The translations under genes were made by a program, and so were the position numbers. From Acidobacteriota bacterium (GTDB lineage Bacteria; Acidobacteriota; Terriglobia; Terriglobales; Acidobacteriaceae): DNA of 64,000 nucleotides. Shown piece by piece: positions 15,911-23,378 of this stretch (its first letter is position 1; each line of letters opens with the position of its first letter). Below the pieces are notes generated by a model, which saw nothing but the letters and a program-made list of their open reading frames with translations, did not search any database and was not told where the DNA came from. The stretch is taken from NCBI GenBank assembly GCA_013289685.1, contig JABCZL010000004.1, positions 372,001 to 436,000 of the forward strand. The letters are read 5' to 3'.

Positions 15911-15984
15911 CAGTGGCTAGTGATGAGTGGTTAGTGGCCGGTAAAATCCCGCCTCAACTAACCACTCATCACCAACCACTAGTC
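15911..15984. repeat. Spacer repeat of the 'AGTGGCTAGTGATGAG' type (family D)
   Basis: Between pth and rpsF, CAGTGGCTAGTGATGAGTGG and TTAGTGGCCGG are matched by ACTAACCACTCATCACCAACC and ACTAGTCACT on the other side, with about 20 bases between the arms. The right arm runs into the last codons of pth. Confidence 0.7.
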
Positions 15985-16557
15985 ACTCTCTTCTTTCCGG
16001 TTGAAGCGGTTCATCGCCGCCGCCGGACCTTCTTTCAAAATCACTTTCACCGCTTCTTCAACGGTGTCGAGCATGCCGTCCACGATCGCCAACTCCGGCT
16101 TGCGCATCGGAGCCAGCAGATACTCGGCGCCATCGCTAACTTTCCGCTCGGGCGCCACCCCGATCCGGATACGCAGAAAATCCTGCGTGCCCAATGCACC
16201 AATAATCGACTCGATGCCGTTGTGCCCTGCCGAACTTCGCCGCGTATGAATGCGCAGCGTGCCCAGAGGAAAATCAAGCTCATCCTGAATCACAAGCAGG
16301 TCCGACTCCGGCTTCGCCTCGTACTCCTCAACCAGTTCCCGTGCCGCGACGCCACTCAAATTCATGAACGTCTCCGGCTTAGCCAGCAGCACCGTCTGAT
16401 CGGCAATTACGACTCGCGCGGTCAGCGCCCGGCACTGCCGGTTTCTGACTTCCACTCCTAGACTGCCGGCAATTCGATCAATCGCCAGAAAGCCCAGGTT
16501 ATGCGGCGTGAATTGATACTCGATACCCGGATTGCCGAGACCGACGATCAGTTTCAC
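15979..16557 (-). CDS. pth: Peptidyl-tRNA hydrolase
   Basis: A 192-residue enzyme that cleaves the ester bond of peptidyl-tRNAs dropped by stalled ribosomes and recycles tRNA. Signature MKLIVGLGNPGIEYQFTPHN holds Asn9 and the catalytic His19. The other conserved pieces are also present: KPETFMNLSG, VIQDELDFPLGTLRI (with the conserved Asp) and SSAGHNGIESI. Length and motif order are normal. Its position between rplY and rpsF is the common arrangement, which couples translation-quality genes. Confidence 0.97.
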   Translation of the reverse strand: MKLIVGLGNPGIEYQFTPHNLGFLAIDRIAGSLGVEVRNRQCRALTARVVIADQTVLLAKPETFMNLSGVAARELVEEYEAKPESDLLVIQDELDFPLGTLRIHTRRSSAGHNGIESIIGALGTQDFLRIRIGVAPERKVSDGAEYLLAPMRKPELAIVDGMLDTVEEAVKVILKEGPAAAMNRFNRKEESD

Positions 16558-16588
16558 GCCTTGATAGCTTCCTCAGTCCAGCCCACTT

Positions 16589-16630
16589 GTCATCCTGAGT
16601 GAGACGCTTTCTGTCTCGCGAAGGATCTGG
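16589..16630. repeat. Hairpin repeat of the 'GTCATCCTGAG' type (family A)
   Basis: GTCATCCTGAG (16589-16599) is followed by the small hairpin GAGAC-GCTTTCT-GTCTC and then GAAGGATCT. The same head and tail recur at 17463-17502, 44959-45047 and 62907-63008. It lies in the pth-rplY spacer. A second short palindrome, GCCGCGCGATGCGGC, follows. Confidence 0.7.
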
Positions 16631-16691
16631 GCGAGCCGCGCGATGCGGCGCGTTCTTTGCGACGCAATAATCGCGCGCCTGGCTCGCTTCC

Positions 16692-17435
16692 TTATTTCTT
16701 CTCCTTCTTCTCGGCCTTCTCCGGCTTCGCCGCCTTCTCTGCCTTCGCCGCTGGAGCCTCGGCGCCTTCTTCCTCGGTCTCCTGCTTGCCCTTCTTGATG
16801 ACTTCGGGCTCGGCCGGAGCCGCCGCTTCCGCCGCCACCGCGTCAGGCGCAACCACAACTTCTTCCTTCACCGAGGTAACGTGCGCCACGGGCTGGTTCT
16901 CGTCCGTAATAAATTTGATCTTGTCCGAGTGCGGCAACTCCGAAACGCGCAGCACCTTGCCAAACGTGAGCTGGCTGACGTCGGCGTCGATGTGGCTGGG
17001 GATGTCCGCCGGCAGGCACTCGATCTCGACCTCACGCAGCATCTGTTCCATGATGCCGCCCTCCTGCTTCACACCGGCGGCCTCGCCCACGAGGAAAATC
17101 GGCACGCTGACCTTGAGCACCTTGTCGAGCGCGATGCGCTTCAGGTCGATGTGCAGCAGATGCCCCTTGATGGGCTCGTACTGCCAGTCGACGATCATGG
17201 CCTTGCTACGCTCTCCGCCGCTGAGAGCGAGATCGAAAATCGTGTTGTGGCCGGTCTCCGAGTTCAGAATGCGCGTCACGTGCCGCGGGTCCACGCTGAT
17301 GGAGATCGATTCCTTGCCCGCTCCATAGACTACGGCCGGAATCTTTCCGCCCTGGCGCACGCGCCGAGCGTGGTTCTTGGTCCCCGCTTCGCGCGGTTGC
17401 GCTTCGAGTGTGTTTTGTTCCAATGTAGTTGCCAT
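16692..17435 (-). CDS. rplY: 50S ribosomal protein L25/CTC family
   Basis: 247 residues from the ATG at 17435 (AGGAAT upstream); a longer frame to 17579 reads through repeat DNA and is not used. N-terminal L25 domain (residues 1-95: KNHARRVRQGGKIPAVVYGAG, then HNTIFDLALSG) binds 5S rRNA, and a TL5/CTC beta domain follows (VPIFLVGEAAGVKQEGGIM, ECLPADIPSHIDADVS). The tail from about residue 195 is acidic then Lys/Glu/Ala-rich, ending AEKAAKPEKAEKKEKK. It lies between prs and pth, the usual neighbourhood. Confidence 0.96.
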   Translation of the reverse strand: MATTLEQNTLEAQPREAGTKNHARRVRQGGKIPAVVYGAGKESISISVDPRHVTRILNSETGHNTIFDLALSGGERSKAMIVDWQYEPIKGHLLHIDLKRIALDKVLKVSVPIFLVGEAAGVKQEGGIMEQMLREVEIECLPADIPSHIDADVSQLTFGKVLRVSELPHSDKIKFITDENQPVAHVTSVKEEVVVAPDAVAAEAAAPAEPEVIKKGKQETEEEGAEAPAAKAEKAAKPEKAEKKEKK

Positions 17436-17462
17436 AAATTTCAATTCCTGTCTGAAAAGATT

Positions 17463-17502
17463 GTCATCCTGAGGCGACGGTTTCTCGTCGCCGAAGGATC
17501 TG
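17463..17502. repeat. Hairpin repeat of the 'GTCATCCTGAG' type (family A)
   Basis: GTCATCCTGAG (17463-17473), hairpin GGCGACG-GTTTCT-CGTCGCC (17473-17479 and 17486-17492), then GAAGGATCTGAG. It lies in the prs-rplY spacer, which also holds the palindromes TCTCGCGTTCTTTGCGAGA and CGCGCGTTTGGCGCG just downstream. Confidence 0.75.
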
Positions 17503-17578
17503 AGCGTGCCGCGCGAACAATCTCGCGTTCTTTGCGAGATTGCGAAAACGCGCGTTTGGCGCGCTACCCTATACGCCA

Positions 17579-18634
17579 CTACGTAAACAACTTGCTGACC
17601 GAAGTCTCTTCGTGATTGGCCTGAATCGCCCGGCCAATCAATCCCGCAATCGAGAGGACGCTGATCTTCCCTCCCTTTTCGGTTCTGGCCGCATCCGCCT
17701 CGGCTGTGAGCGGGATCGTGTTCGTGACCACCACTTGCTGAATCACCGAGTTCCGAATGTTCTCCACCGCCGGCCCCGACAACACCGCATGCGACGCACA
17801 GGCGTAAACCGAAGTCGCCCCGTTCTCCATCAATGCCTGCGCCGTCTTTACGAGTGTTCCGGCGGTGTCGATCAAATCGTCGATGATCAAGCAGGTCCGG
17901 CCGTCGACGTCGCCGATTACATGCATCACTTCGGCTACGTTCATCTCGACGCGGCGCTTGTCGACGATCGCCAAAGCGGCGTCGACTTTCTTCGCGAAAA
18001 ACCGCGCCCGCTCCACGCCGCCCGCATCCGGCGAAACCACTGTCAGATTCGGCAAGGCCAACTTGCGGAAATGATCCACCAGCACCGGCGAAGCGAACAG
18101 ATGATCCACCGGGATATTAAAAAATCCCTGCAACTGCGGTGTATGCAAATCCACAATCAGCGCCCGGTGCGTGCCCGCGGTGGTCAGCAGATCGGCCACC
18201 AGCTTCGACGAAATCGGGCTGCGCGGCTTGTCTTTCCGATCCTGCCGGGCATAGCCAAAGTACGGCATCACCGCCGTAATGCGCCGCGCTGAAGCGCGCT
18301 TCAGCGCATCGATCATGAGCAGCAACTCCATCAGGTGCTCGTCCACCGGACGGCACGTCGGCTGCATCACGAACACATCGGCGCCGCGCACGTTCTCCTG
18401 AATCTGGACGTAACACTCGCCATCCCGAAAGCGAATGACCTGCGCCTGACCGCGCTGCATCCCGAGAAAGTGGCAGACCTCATCGGCCAAAGGCTCATTC
18501 GCCGTGCCGCTGAAGATCTTGAACTTCTCGTCCGAGCGCGGCCGCTGCTTCCGATCCGTCTTCTCGTCAGTCACCGGCGGCGTCTTCTTCTCAACTTTCT
18601 CAGTCTTGTCGGTCGGCGTCACCAAAGTAGCCAT
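17579..18634 (-). CDS. prs: Ribose-phosphate pyrophosphokinase
   Basis: A 351-residue enzyme making PRPP from ribose 5-phosphate and ATP, the precursor of nucleotides, histidine and tryptophan. After a charged N-terminal extension of about 36 residues (KTEKVEKKTPP, TDEKTDRKQRPRSDEK), the class I core starts at FKIFSGTANEPLADEV. Key pieces: the ATP-binding loop RFRDGECYVQI, PYFGYARQDRKDKPRSPISSKLVADLL, VDLHTPQLQGFFNIPVDHL and the PRPP loop DDLIDTAGT. The family usually has about 315 residues, so the extension is lineage-specific. It is upstream of rplY and downstream of tRNA-Gln, all on the same strand. Confidence 0.97.
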   Translation of the reverse strand: MATLVTPTDKTEKVEKKTPPVTDEKTDRKQRPRSDEKFKIFSGTANEPLADEVCHFLGMQRGQAQVIRFRDGECYVQIQENVRGADVFVMQPTCRPVDEHLMELLLMIDALKRASARRITAVMPYFGYARQDRKDKPRSPISSKLVADLLTTAGTHRALIVDLHTPQLQGFFNIPVDHLFASPVLVDHFRKLALPNLTVVSPDAGGVERARFFAKKVDAALAIVDKRRVEMNVAEVMHVIGDVDGRTCLIIDDLIDTAGTLVKTAQALMENGATSVYACASHAVLSGPAVENIRNSVIQQVVVTNTIPLTAEADAARTEKGGKISVLSIAGLIGRAIQANHEETSVSKLFT

Positions 18635-18652
18635 AGTTTCGCTCTTAGCTCT

Positions 18653-18726
18653 TGGCCATTGGCTCTTGGCTTGAAGCCTCGACTCCTAGCTCGCTTGAGC
18701 CAGAGCCAAAAGCTAACAGCCAATAG
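18653..18726. repeat. Spacer inverted repeat upstream of prs
   Basis: TTGGCCATTGGCTCTTGGCTT is matched further on by AGAGCCAAAAGCTAACAGCCAATAG, with AGCCTCGACTCCTAGCTCGC between. This is another member of the low-complexity spacer hairpins of this cluster and lies between prs and tRNA-Gln. Confidence 0.55.
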
Positions 18727-18734
18727 CGTTCTTC

Positions 18735-18808
18735 TGGCTGGGCCGCTAGGATTCGAACCTAGACAAAGTGCTCCAAAGGCACTTGACCTACCATTAGTCG
18801 ACGGCCCA
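18735..18808 (-). tRNA. tRNA-Gln (anticodon TTG)
   Basis: Read on the minus strand: acceptor TGGGCCG pairs with CGGCCCA, discriminator G and encoded CCA at 18735-18737. The D loop contains AATGGTAGG; the anticodon stem AGTGC/GCACT encloses loop CTTTGGA, giving TTG (reads CAA/CAG). The T-loop GGTTCGAATCC is canonical. It lies between ispE and prs and is probably transcribed with them. Confidence 0.96.
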
Positions 18809-18816
18809 GTGAACCA

Positions 18817-18990
18817 TTGTTGATTGCCTGATGGCTAATTGCTGATTGCTGATTGAACCCCCAACCCCGGGGCAGATTAGATTTTCAATCAACAATCACA
18901 AATCAACAATCAAAAACTTGTCGCCGACCCCAGGCCGCATGTAGCACCAGAAACCATGTGGGGATGGCCGCCTCGGCCGTCCAAGCGAAG
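18817..18990. repeat. Spacer repeats between tRNA-Gln and ispE (families E and C)
   Basis: 18817-18916 has TTGATTGCCTGATGGCTAATT and GCTGATTGCTGATTG matched by CAATCAACAATCACAAATC and AACAATCAAAAA, an imperfect hairpin like that at 10510-10600. At 18958-18990 a family C unit follows (GTGGGGATGGCCGCCTCGG then CCGTCCAAGCG) like those at 29012 and 52151. No gene is seen in this spacer. Confidence 0.6.
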
Positions 18991-19032
18991 CCGAAGGCGA
19001 GCGCCCAGCAGCACAATCCCTGGCCGCAGTCC

Positions 19033-20145
19033 CTAGCCCACAATCCGCTTCCAGTAAGCCCGCCGCGTCAACGTCGCCGTCGCCCGCGCCGCCCAACCTT
19101 GCTTCCGCAGCCGCTCCGCCGCCTGCCCGGCCGCCTCCCGCGAGGCAAACAGCCCATACAGCGTGGAACCGGAGCCCGACAATGACGCATACTTCGCGCC
19201 CGCGCGCAAAAGCGCACTCTTCCCACTACTCAGCTCGGGATATTCAGGAAAGACGACTCGTTCAAAGTCGTTTTCAATCCCAGCCCGGACAAGCCAAAGA
19301 AGCGGATTCTCGGCCCGGCCCCCTCTTGCCAAGAAATCAGAAGGAGCACTGGAGTACAACTCACTCAGCCACGCCGACAACCCGCGACCAAGCTCATTCA
19401 TTCTATCGGAGGCAGAGGATACGGTCAATTTCTCCGGCAGCGATTTCAACGCGACGGAGGATTGCGCCACGACCGCGGATTTCGTGGCCACCGTGGATTT
19501 CGAGGCAACCGTGGAAGAGCGGCCCTTCAGGGCCGCGTCAACGTCATCCGAAGAACTGGGCTTTAGCCCCTGTTTCTTACCACTCAACCGATCCCAGGCC
19601 GCGAACGCCTTCGGAGTCGACACGCCAACCTTCGGCGTCACCACCACACATGCCAAAGCCGGCCAGTCCGGCAGCGGATACACCTGCTCCCCACGCCCCA
19701 CGCCGAGCACGGTCCCGCCCACCAGAAACAGGGGCAAGTCCGATCCCACTTCCGCCGCGATCCGAAGCCTCTCGGCCGCAGGCAGACTCTTCTTCAGCGC
19801 CCGCTCCAGTCCCAACAGAGTCGCCACGGCATTCGCCGAGGCGCCACCCAGCCCGCCCTGCACCGGCAACCGCTTCTCGATCTCGACCACCACGTGGCCC
19901 TTGGCGCGCAGCGCCCCCATGGCTCGCTCAGCGATGCGGAAGCAGGTATTCGATTCGTCTGTCGGCACCCGCGGATCGTCGCACTGAATCTCAATCCCGC
20001 TCCCACGGCCCACGCTCACCCGAATCACGTCATGCAGCGCGATCGTCTGATACACCGTCAGCAGATCATGAAACCCGTCGTCCCGAGCCGCGCCAATGCG
20101 CAGCCCAAGATTGATCTTCGCGAACGATCGCACGGTTACGCTCAT
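19033..20145 (-). CDS. ispE: 4-diphosphocytidyl-2-C-methyl-D-erythritol kinase with a large insertion
   Basis: A GHMP kinase of the MEP isoprenoid pathway that phosphorylates CDP-ME. Conserved parts: the opening AKINLGLRIGAARDDGFHDL, the ATP-binding loop PVQGGLGGASANAVATL near residues 90-106, and SLSGSGSTLYGLF near 317-329. The family is about 280-300 residues; this has 370. The excess lies between STPKAFAAWD (about residue 190) and ENDFERVVFPEYP (about 278) and includes a Ser/Thr/Val/Lys-rich stretch (STVASKSTVATKSAVVAQSS). That stretch is encoded by a repeat whose hairpin also occurs between genes at 59854-59913. ispD and ispF are about 4-5 kb away on the same strand. Confidence 0.94.
   Translation of the reverse strand: MSVTVRSFAKINLGLRIGAARDDGFHDLLTVYQTIALHDVIRVSVGRGSGIEIQCDDPRVPTDESNTCFRIAERAMGALRAKGHVVVEIEKRLPVQGGLGGASANAVATLLGLERALKKSLPAAERLRIAAEVGSDLPLFLVGGTVLGVGRGEQVYPLPDWPALACVVVTPKVGVSTPKAFAAWDRLSGKKQGLKPSSSDDVDAALKGRSSTVASKSTVATKSAVVAQSSVALKSLPEKLTVSSASDRMNELGRGLSAWLSELYSSAPSDFLARGGRAENPLLWLVRAGIENDFERVVFPEYPELSSGKSALLRAGAKYASLSGSGSTLYGLFASREAAGQAAERLRKQGWAARATATLTRRAYWKRIVG
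19508..19570 (+). repeat. Two-part repeat (family B) inside ispE
   Basis: GTGGAAGAGCGGCCCTTC (19511-19528) is identical to 59854-59871. Hairpin one is GCGGCCC-TTCA-GGGCCGC (19519-19525 and 19530-19536). The second motif, GGGCTTTAGCCCC (19558-19570), follows after 20 bases, the same spacing as in the intergenic copy at 59854-59913. It is in frame within ispE, which is read on the opposite strand. Just upstream, GTGGCCACCGTGGATTTCG and similar short units repeat in tandem (about 19450-19510). Confidence 0.8.
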
Positions 20146-20266
20146 CGAGATAATGATTGTAAAGTCCGCGTCTTACTTTTACGACAACCTCCTGCTGCGC
20201 ACCGCCGATTTGGATTCCCCGTCTCCCCGCGCGTATACTTTCTGCCATTTCACGGAGGGCACGAAC

Positions 20267-20659
20267 TTGGCATTTAGCGCCGGTTCAGACGGCAACCCCA
20301 TCATCCTCGTGTTGTTCCTTGCGGTCGCTTTTGCCGCGGGCATCCGCGTATTCGGCTGGAACTACGTCAAGTCGATCCTTGCAGCAGGCTGGTCGATGAC
20401 TCAAGGGCACGTCGAATTTGGCAGCGTCGAGGAACGCCGCGTTCGCTACGTCACATATTACATCGCGAGAATCGACTACTCCTATTCCGTGAACAACGAA
20501 TACTACTCTGGGTATTTCGAGAAAGTATTCCTGCGCGAAAGTTCAGCCGACAAGTTCGTCGCAACGATGAAAGGCCAACAGATCTTTGTCCGTTCGAATC
20601 CTCATCGCCCGGACCGGTCCGCGCTGTTGAAGCAGGACCAGCCTGGAGGATGGGCCTAG
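20267..20659 (+). CDS. DUF3592-like small membrane protein
   Basis: A 130-residue protein from TTG 20267, chosen because GGAGGG (20254-20259) lies 7 nt before it; the open frame continues upstream into the start of ispE on the other strand. There is one N-terminal membrane segment (IILVLFLAVAFAAGIRVF) and a beta-rich domain: SMTQGHVEFGSVEERRVRY, IARIDYSYSVNNEYYSGYFE, IFVRSNPHRPDRSALLKQD. That layout ('W-x-x-x-x-G-x-V' then YSYxVxGxxYxG then YxPxxPxxSxL) fits DUF3592. Function unknown. It is 10 bp before the ceramidase-like gene and probably forms an operon with it. Confidence 0.7.
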   Translation: MAFSAGSDGNPIILVLFLAVAFAAGIRVFGWNYVKSILAAGWSMTQGHVEFGSVEERRVRYVTYYIARIDYSYSVNNEYYSGYFEKVFLRESSADKFVATMKGQQIFVRSNPHRPDRSALLKQDQPGGWA

Positions 20660-20669
20660 TCGGCCGAAC

Positions 20670-21458
20670 GTGATCTCCCGCTCTAAAGCGCCCCTGCTTC
20701 TACTCGCGGTCGGCGTCGCGATCGCGATCGTAGCTCTGCTGCTCCCGCCAATCCCGCAGCCGCTGGCTTATCACAACTTCGCCGACCAGCGCGGCTGGCT
20801 TGGAATTCCGAATTTCGGAGACGTCGTCTCGAACGTTCCCTTTGCAGTGGTTGGGCTATGCGGGCTGATCTTCCTGATCAAGCCGCGACCGCGGACATTC
20901 TCCGATCCCCGCGAGCGCTGGCTCTACCTCGTAATGTTCGCCGGACTGATTCTGACCGCGTTCGGCTCGGCCTACTACCATCTCGCTCCGGGCAATGCGC
21001 GCCTGGTGTGGGACCGCATCCCCATCATGATCGTGTTCATGGCGCTGGTCGCGGCCGTGGTCGCGGAGCGGGTCAGCGCGGGCGCGGGACTTGCGCTCTT
21101 TCCCGTGCTGCAGGCCGTTGGCGTAGGAAGCGTGCTGGTGTGGCGTGCCGGGGAACTGGAAGGCCACGGCGACCTGCGCTTCTACGCTGCCGTGCAGGTG
21201 TACTCCATTCTCGTTCTGCTGCTGTTGTTGCTGGTTCCGACGAAGTATACGCGCGGCTCGGACTTCGCGGTGGTGGTGGGCTTCTACGCCCTCGCCAAGA
21301 TTCTGGAGGAAAGCGACCGGCAAGTCTTCGCGCTGGGCAACATCGTCAGCGGACACACACTGAAGCATCTCGCCGCCGCCGCGGCGGGCTATTGGATTCT
21401 CCGCATGCTGCAGCACAGAGAAGTTGTAGACCTTGATCCGCGTGAACAGAAGGTTTGA
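20670..21458 (+). CDS. Ceramidase-like seven-helix membrane protein (CREST superfamily)
   Basis: A 262-residue protein, GTG start, with about seven membrane segments. CREST hydrolase landmarks are present: a Ser and His pair in FGSAYYHLAPG (about residues 98-108), an Asp in LVWDRIPIM (about 111-119) and a paired His in SGHTLKHLAAA (about 226-236). In the eukaryotic alkaline ceramidases these positions bind zinc and cleave the amide of ceramides; bacterial relatives are usually annotated 'ceramidase domain' with unknown substrate. The N-terminal QPLAYHNFADQRGWLGIPNFGDVVSNV motif is common in this group. Whether this organism makes sphingolipids or other amide lipids is not shown here. Confidence 0.82.
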   Translation: MISRSKAPLLLLAVGVAIAIVALLLPPIPQPLAYHNFADQRGWLGIPNFGDVVSNVPFAVVGLCGLIFLIKPRPRTFSDPRERWLYLVMFAGLILTAFGSAYYHLAPGNARLVWDRIPIMIVFMALVAAVVAERVSAGAGLALFPVLQAVGVGSVLVWRAGELEGHGDLRFYAAVQVYSILVLLLLLLVPTKYTRGSDFAVVVGFYALAKILEESDRQVFALGNIVSGHTLKHLAAAAAGYWILRMLQHREVVDLDPREQKV

Positions 21459-21462
21459 CGCA

Positions 21463-21531
21463 CCGTGGAAGGGCGCGGCTTCAGCCGTGCCGTTAGATTC
21501 CTAAAAGACTCCGGCTTCAGCCCCTGAGGGA
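21463..21531 (+). repeat. Two-part repeat (family B), intergenic
   Basis: CCGTGGAAGGGCGCGGCTTC-AGCCGTGCCG (21464-21492) is followed after about 18 bases by CCGGCTTCAGCCCCTGAGG (21511-21529). The layout matches the copies in ispE, the amidotransferase gene and at 33913, 59854 and 59950. It lies between the ceramidase-like gene and an unknown membrane gene. Confidence 0.75.
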
Positions 21532-21648
21532 AGCCCAGGAAGACAGCAGTCGTTAGATCTTGATCGTGGCAAATCCGCGTGAATTCGTGGCAAGAAAGGC
21601 TCGCAGCTCCGAAGCCGGGGCTGATGAGGCCATTGTTAAGTAGTCCAG

Positions 21649-22065
21649 TTGTCGCATGCCGAAACCAGGCCCTCAGCACTCGCTGACGCCCCGACTGTGC
21701 TAACGTGCTATCCGTACGCAAACCAAAGCAAGTTTGAGGATCGGTCTATCTTGCGCAGACTTGGCCTCGCAATTTCGTATCTCATCACAGTGGTTTACAT
21801 CCTTTCCATTCTGTTGCCTTCCATTTACTGTCTCCGGCATGGCTGCAGGGGACCCGGTGAGGGCGATGCTTTTATGCCCGCCTTCATGTTGACTCCGCTC
21901 GGCGCAATAGGCACAGCGTTCTCATTGCACAATTCCATACAACACATCAGAAACAAATCCTGGTCGTGGGCTTTCTGGCCTCTCGCAGTGATCTTCGCGA
22001 CCGTTCTTCTCGGTATAACTGCTCTGATCACGTGGATAGTTTATGAGACGGCACTTCATCGTTAA
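21649..22065 (+). CDS. Membrane protein of unknown function
   Basis: A 138-residue protein with three predicted membrane segments (about residues 43-65 RLGLAISYLITVVYILSILL, 78-97 and 108-132 WAFWPLAVIFATVLLGITAL). The proposed TTG at 21649 has no good ribosome binding site, and the first 35 residues look non-conserved, so the real start may be later. I do not recognise the family. The codon use is less GC-rich than its neighbours. Confidence 0.5.
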   Translation: MSHAETRPSALADAPTVLTCYPYANQSKFEDRSILRRLGLAISYLITVVYILSILLPSIYCLRHGCRGPGEGDAFMPAFMLTPLGAIGTAFSLHNSIQHIRNKSWSWAFWPLAVIFATVLLGITALITWIVYETALHR

Positions 22066-22276
22066 CGGGGATGTCTCGACTGCCCGTGCCCCACTCTTGC
22101 GTTCTTTGCAAGACTCTGGAGATCAAGTCAACTGACGCTATCGGGCGGTTACGCGTTCTGACCACTGCTCAATAAGCGCTGTGGGCTTCACCGTTTGGGG
22201 GTAATCTCACCAGAGAGATGCGGTTAGAGTTTGATCCGTGGGACCCCGTGAAAATCCGTGGCGAAAGAAGTTGACT
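22066..22276. other. Non-coding spacer with short 'ATCCGTG' repeats
   Basis: A 211-bp spacer between convergent genes. It contains TTGATCCGTGGGACCCCGTG and AAAATCCGTGGCGAAAG (22232-22268), a repeat also seen around 21560 (AATCCGCGTGAATTCGTGG) and 63030-63070 (AATCCGCGTTGATCCGCGC). No gene, tRNA or clear terminator is visible. Confidence 0.5.
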
Positions 22277-23014
22277 TTACCCGCGCCGCTTATACAGCAC
22301 CGCAAATTCAAATCCGGTATTCGGTGGGAACAACTCCGCCACTTTCCTCAGGCGCTCGGCCAGCGCGGAGGGCGCCAGCAGCGGGTAGTCCCGCTCGCGC
22401 AGATCGTAGTAGTCCACGTCGAGATACAGCGATAGCAGATAAATCGAAATCGTGTCGGAGAACGTGGCGTCGAAATATTCGTTCTTGTAGCGTTCGGCGT
22501 CGGGGCCTGCGGCGGTGGCCAGCTTGCGCGCGTCCCAGGCGTCGAGCGATGTCTCGCCGCGGATGCCCGCTTCCACCTGGCTCCACGCCAGCTCGCTGAA
22601 GTCTCGCGAGACTCCGGCGCGCTCGACCAGGGCGTGGCCCACATTAATATAAAACTCGAAGGCCACGGAAAACTTGTCGTCCATCAAGCGCGTGGAAATG
22701 AACACACACTGCGAGTCGCCCAGGTTCAGGTTGCGATGGCAGACGGCGTTGTCGCTTAGCGCGACGTCGTAACGGTCGGCGATGAGCGTTTCCTCGCCCT
22801 GGCTCACAGTCAGCGGGACGAAGTAGTAGGCCTTGCGCTCGAGCGCGGCCGCGACCTTGGTGGGGACGGCGGCGATCATGCGTTCCAGATCAAATGAGTT
22901 GACCGCAACCTCACCGGCAACGGCGTAGCAGATGCCGTTCGGCGCCTGAGAAACGGGCGTGACCCGGACGACTTCGGCGGGGCTGCGCGTGATGGCTGGG
23001 GCTGCCTGCGACAT
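22277..23014 (-). CDS. Protein of unknown function
   Basis: A 245-residue soluble protein from the ATG at 23014 (the frame extends upstream, across the start of the opposite gene, without support). It reads as alternating alpha and beta: APNGICYAVAGEVAVNSFD, RYDVALSDNAVCHRNLNLGD, SQCVFISTRLMDDKFSVAFE, then an acidic helical second half (DFSELAWSQVEAGIRGETSL; YLDVDYYDLRERDYPLLAPS; ELFPPNTGFEFAVLYKRRG). I see no catalytic motif, signal peptide or membrane segment, and do not recognise the family. It is divergent from the small membrane gene at 23079. Confidence 0.65.
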   Translation of the reverse strand: MSQAAPAITRSPAEVVRVTPVSQAPNGICYAVAGEVAVNSFDLERMIAAVPTKVAAALERKAYYFVPLTVSQGEETLIADRYDVALSDNAVCHRNLNLGDSQCVFISTRLMDDKFSVAFEFYINVGHALVERAGVSRDFSELAWSQVEAGIRGETSLDAWDARKLATAAGPDAERYKNEYFDATFSDTISIYLLSLYLDVDYYDLRERDYPLLAPSALAERLRKVAELFPPNTGFEFAVLYKRRG

Positions 23015-23078
23015 CTGCCCTATTCTACACACAGCCGCCGCGCATTCCCGGTCCATTAGAATAGGTGTTGAAGTTTCT

Positions 23079-23378
23079 ATGGCTCCTCCAGCCGCATCCC
23101 GCGCGCCTCGCTGGTACACCATCCCTGTGCGTGTGGGTCTCGTGACGTTTATTGGGACGCTTCTGTGCTTCGCGGTGAGCTTGCTGCTGGCCATTCTTGG
23201 CACGGTGATTGTGGCGGCGCTGCGGGGCGTGCATCCCGACATGCGGATCGCCTACCGGCACATTGCGCTGCCCGTGGCGCTGGTGGCGGGAAGCATAATT
23301 TTCGTGCTCGCGCTGGCGATGGAGATTCGCCATTACCGCCAGGCTAAGACCTTGTCGGCGATTGAGAGGCTGGGGTGA
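23079..23378 (+). CDS. Small membrane protein of unknown function
   Basis: A 99-residue protein with two membrane segments (RVGLVTFIGTLLCFAVSLLL, about residues 18-43, and IALPVALVAGSIIFVLALAM, about 62-81), ending in a basic cytoplasmic tail. The ATG at 23079 is chosen because the first 40 codons of the longer frame overlap the opposite gene. Its stop overlaps the GTG of the amidotransferase gene by 4 bp (GTGA), so the two are translationally coupled. Confidence 0.65.
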   Translation: MAPPAASRAPRWYTIPVRVGLVTFIGTLLCFAVSLLLAILGTVIVAALRGVHPDMRIAYRHIALPVALVAGSIIFVLALAMEIRHYRQAKTLSAIERLG

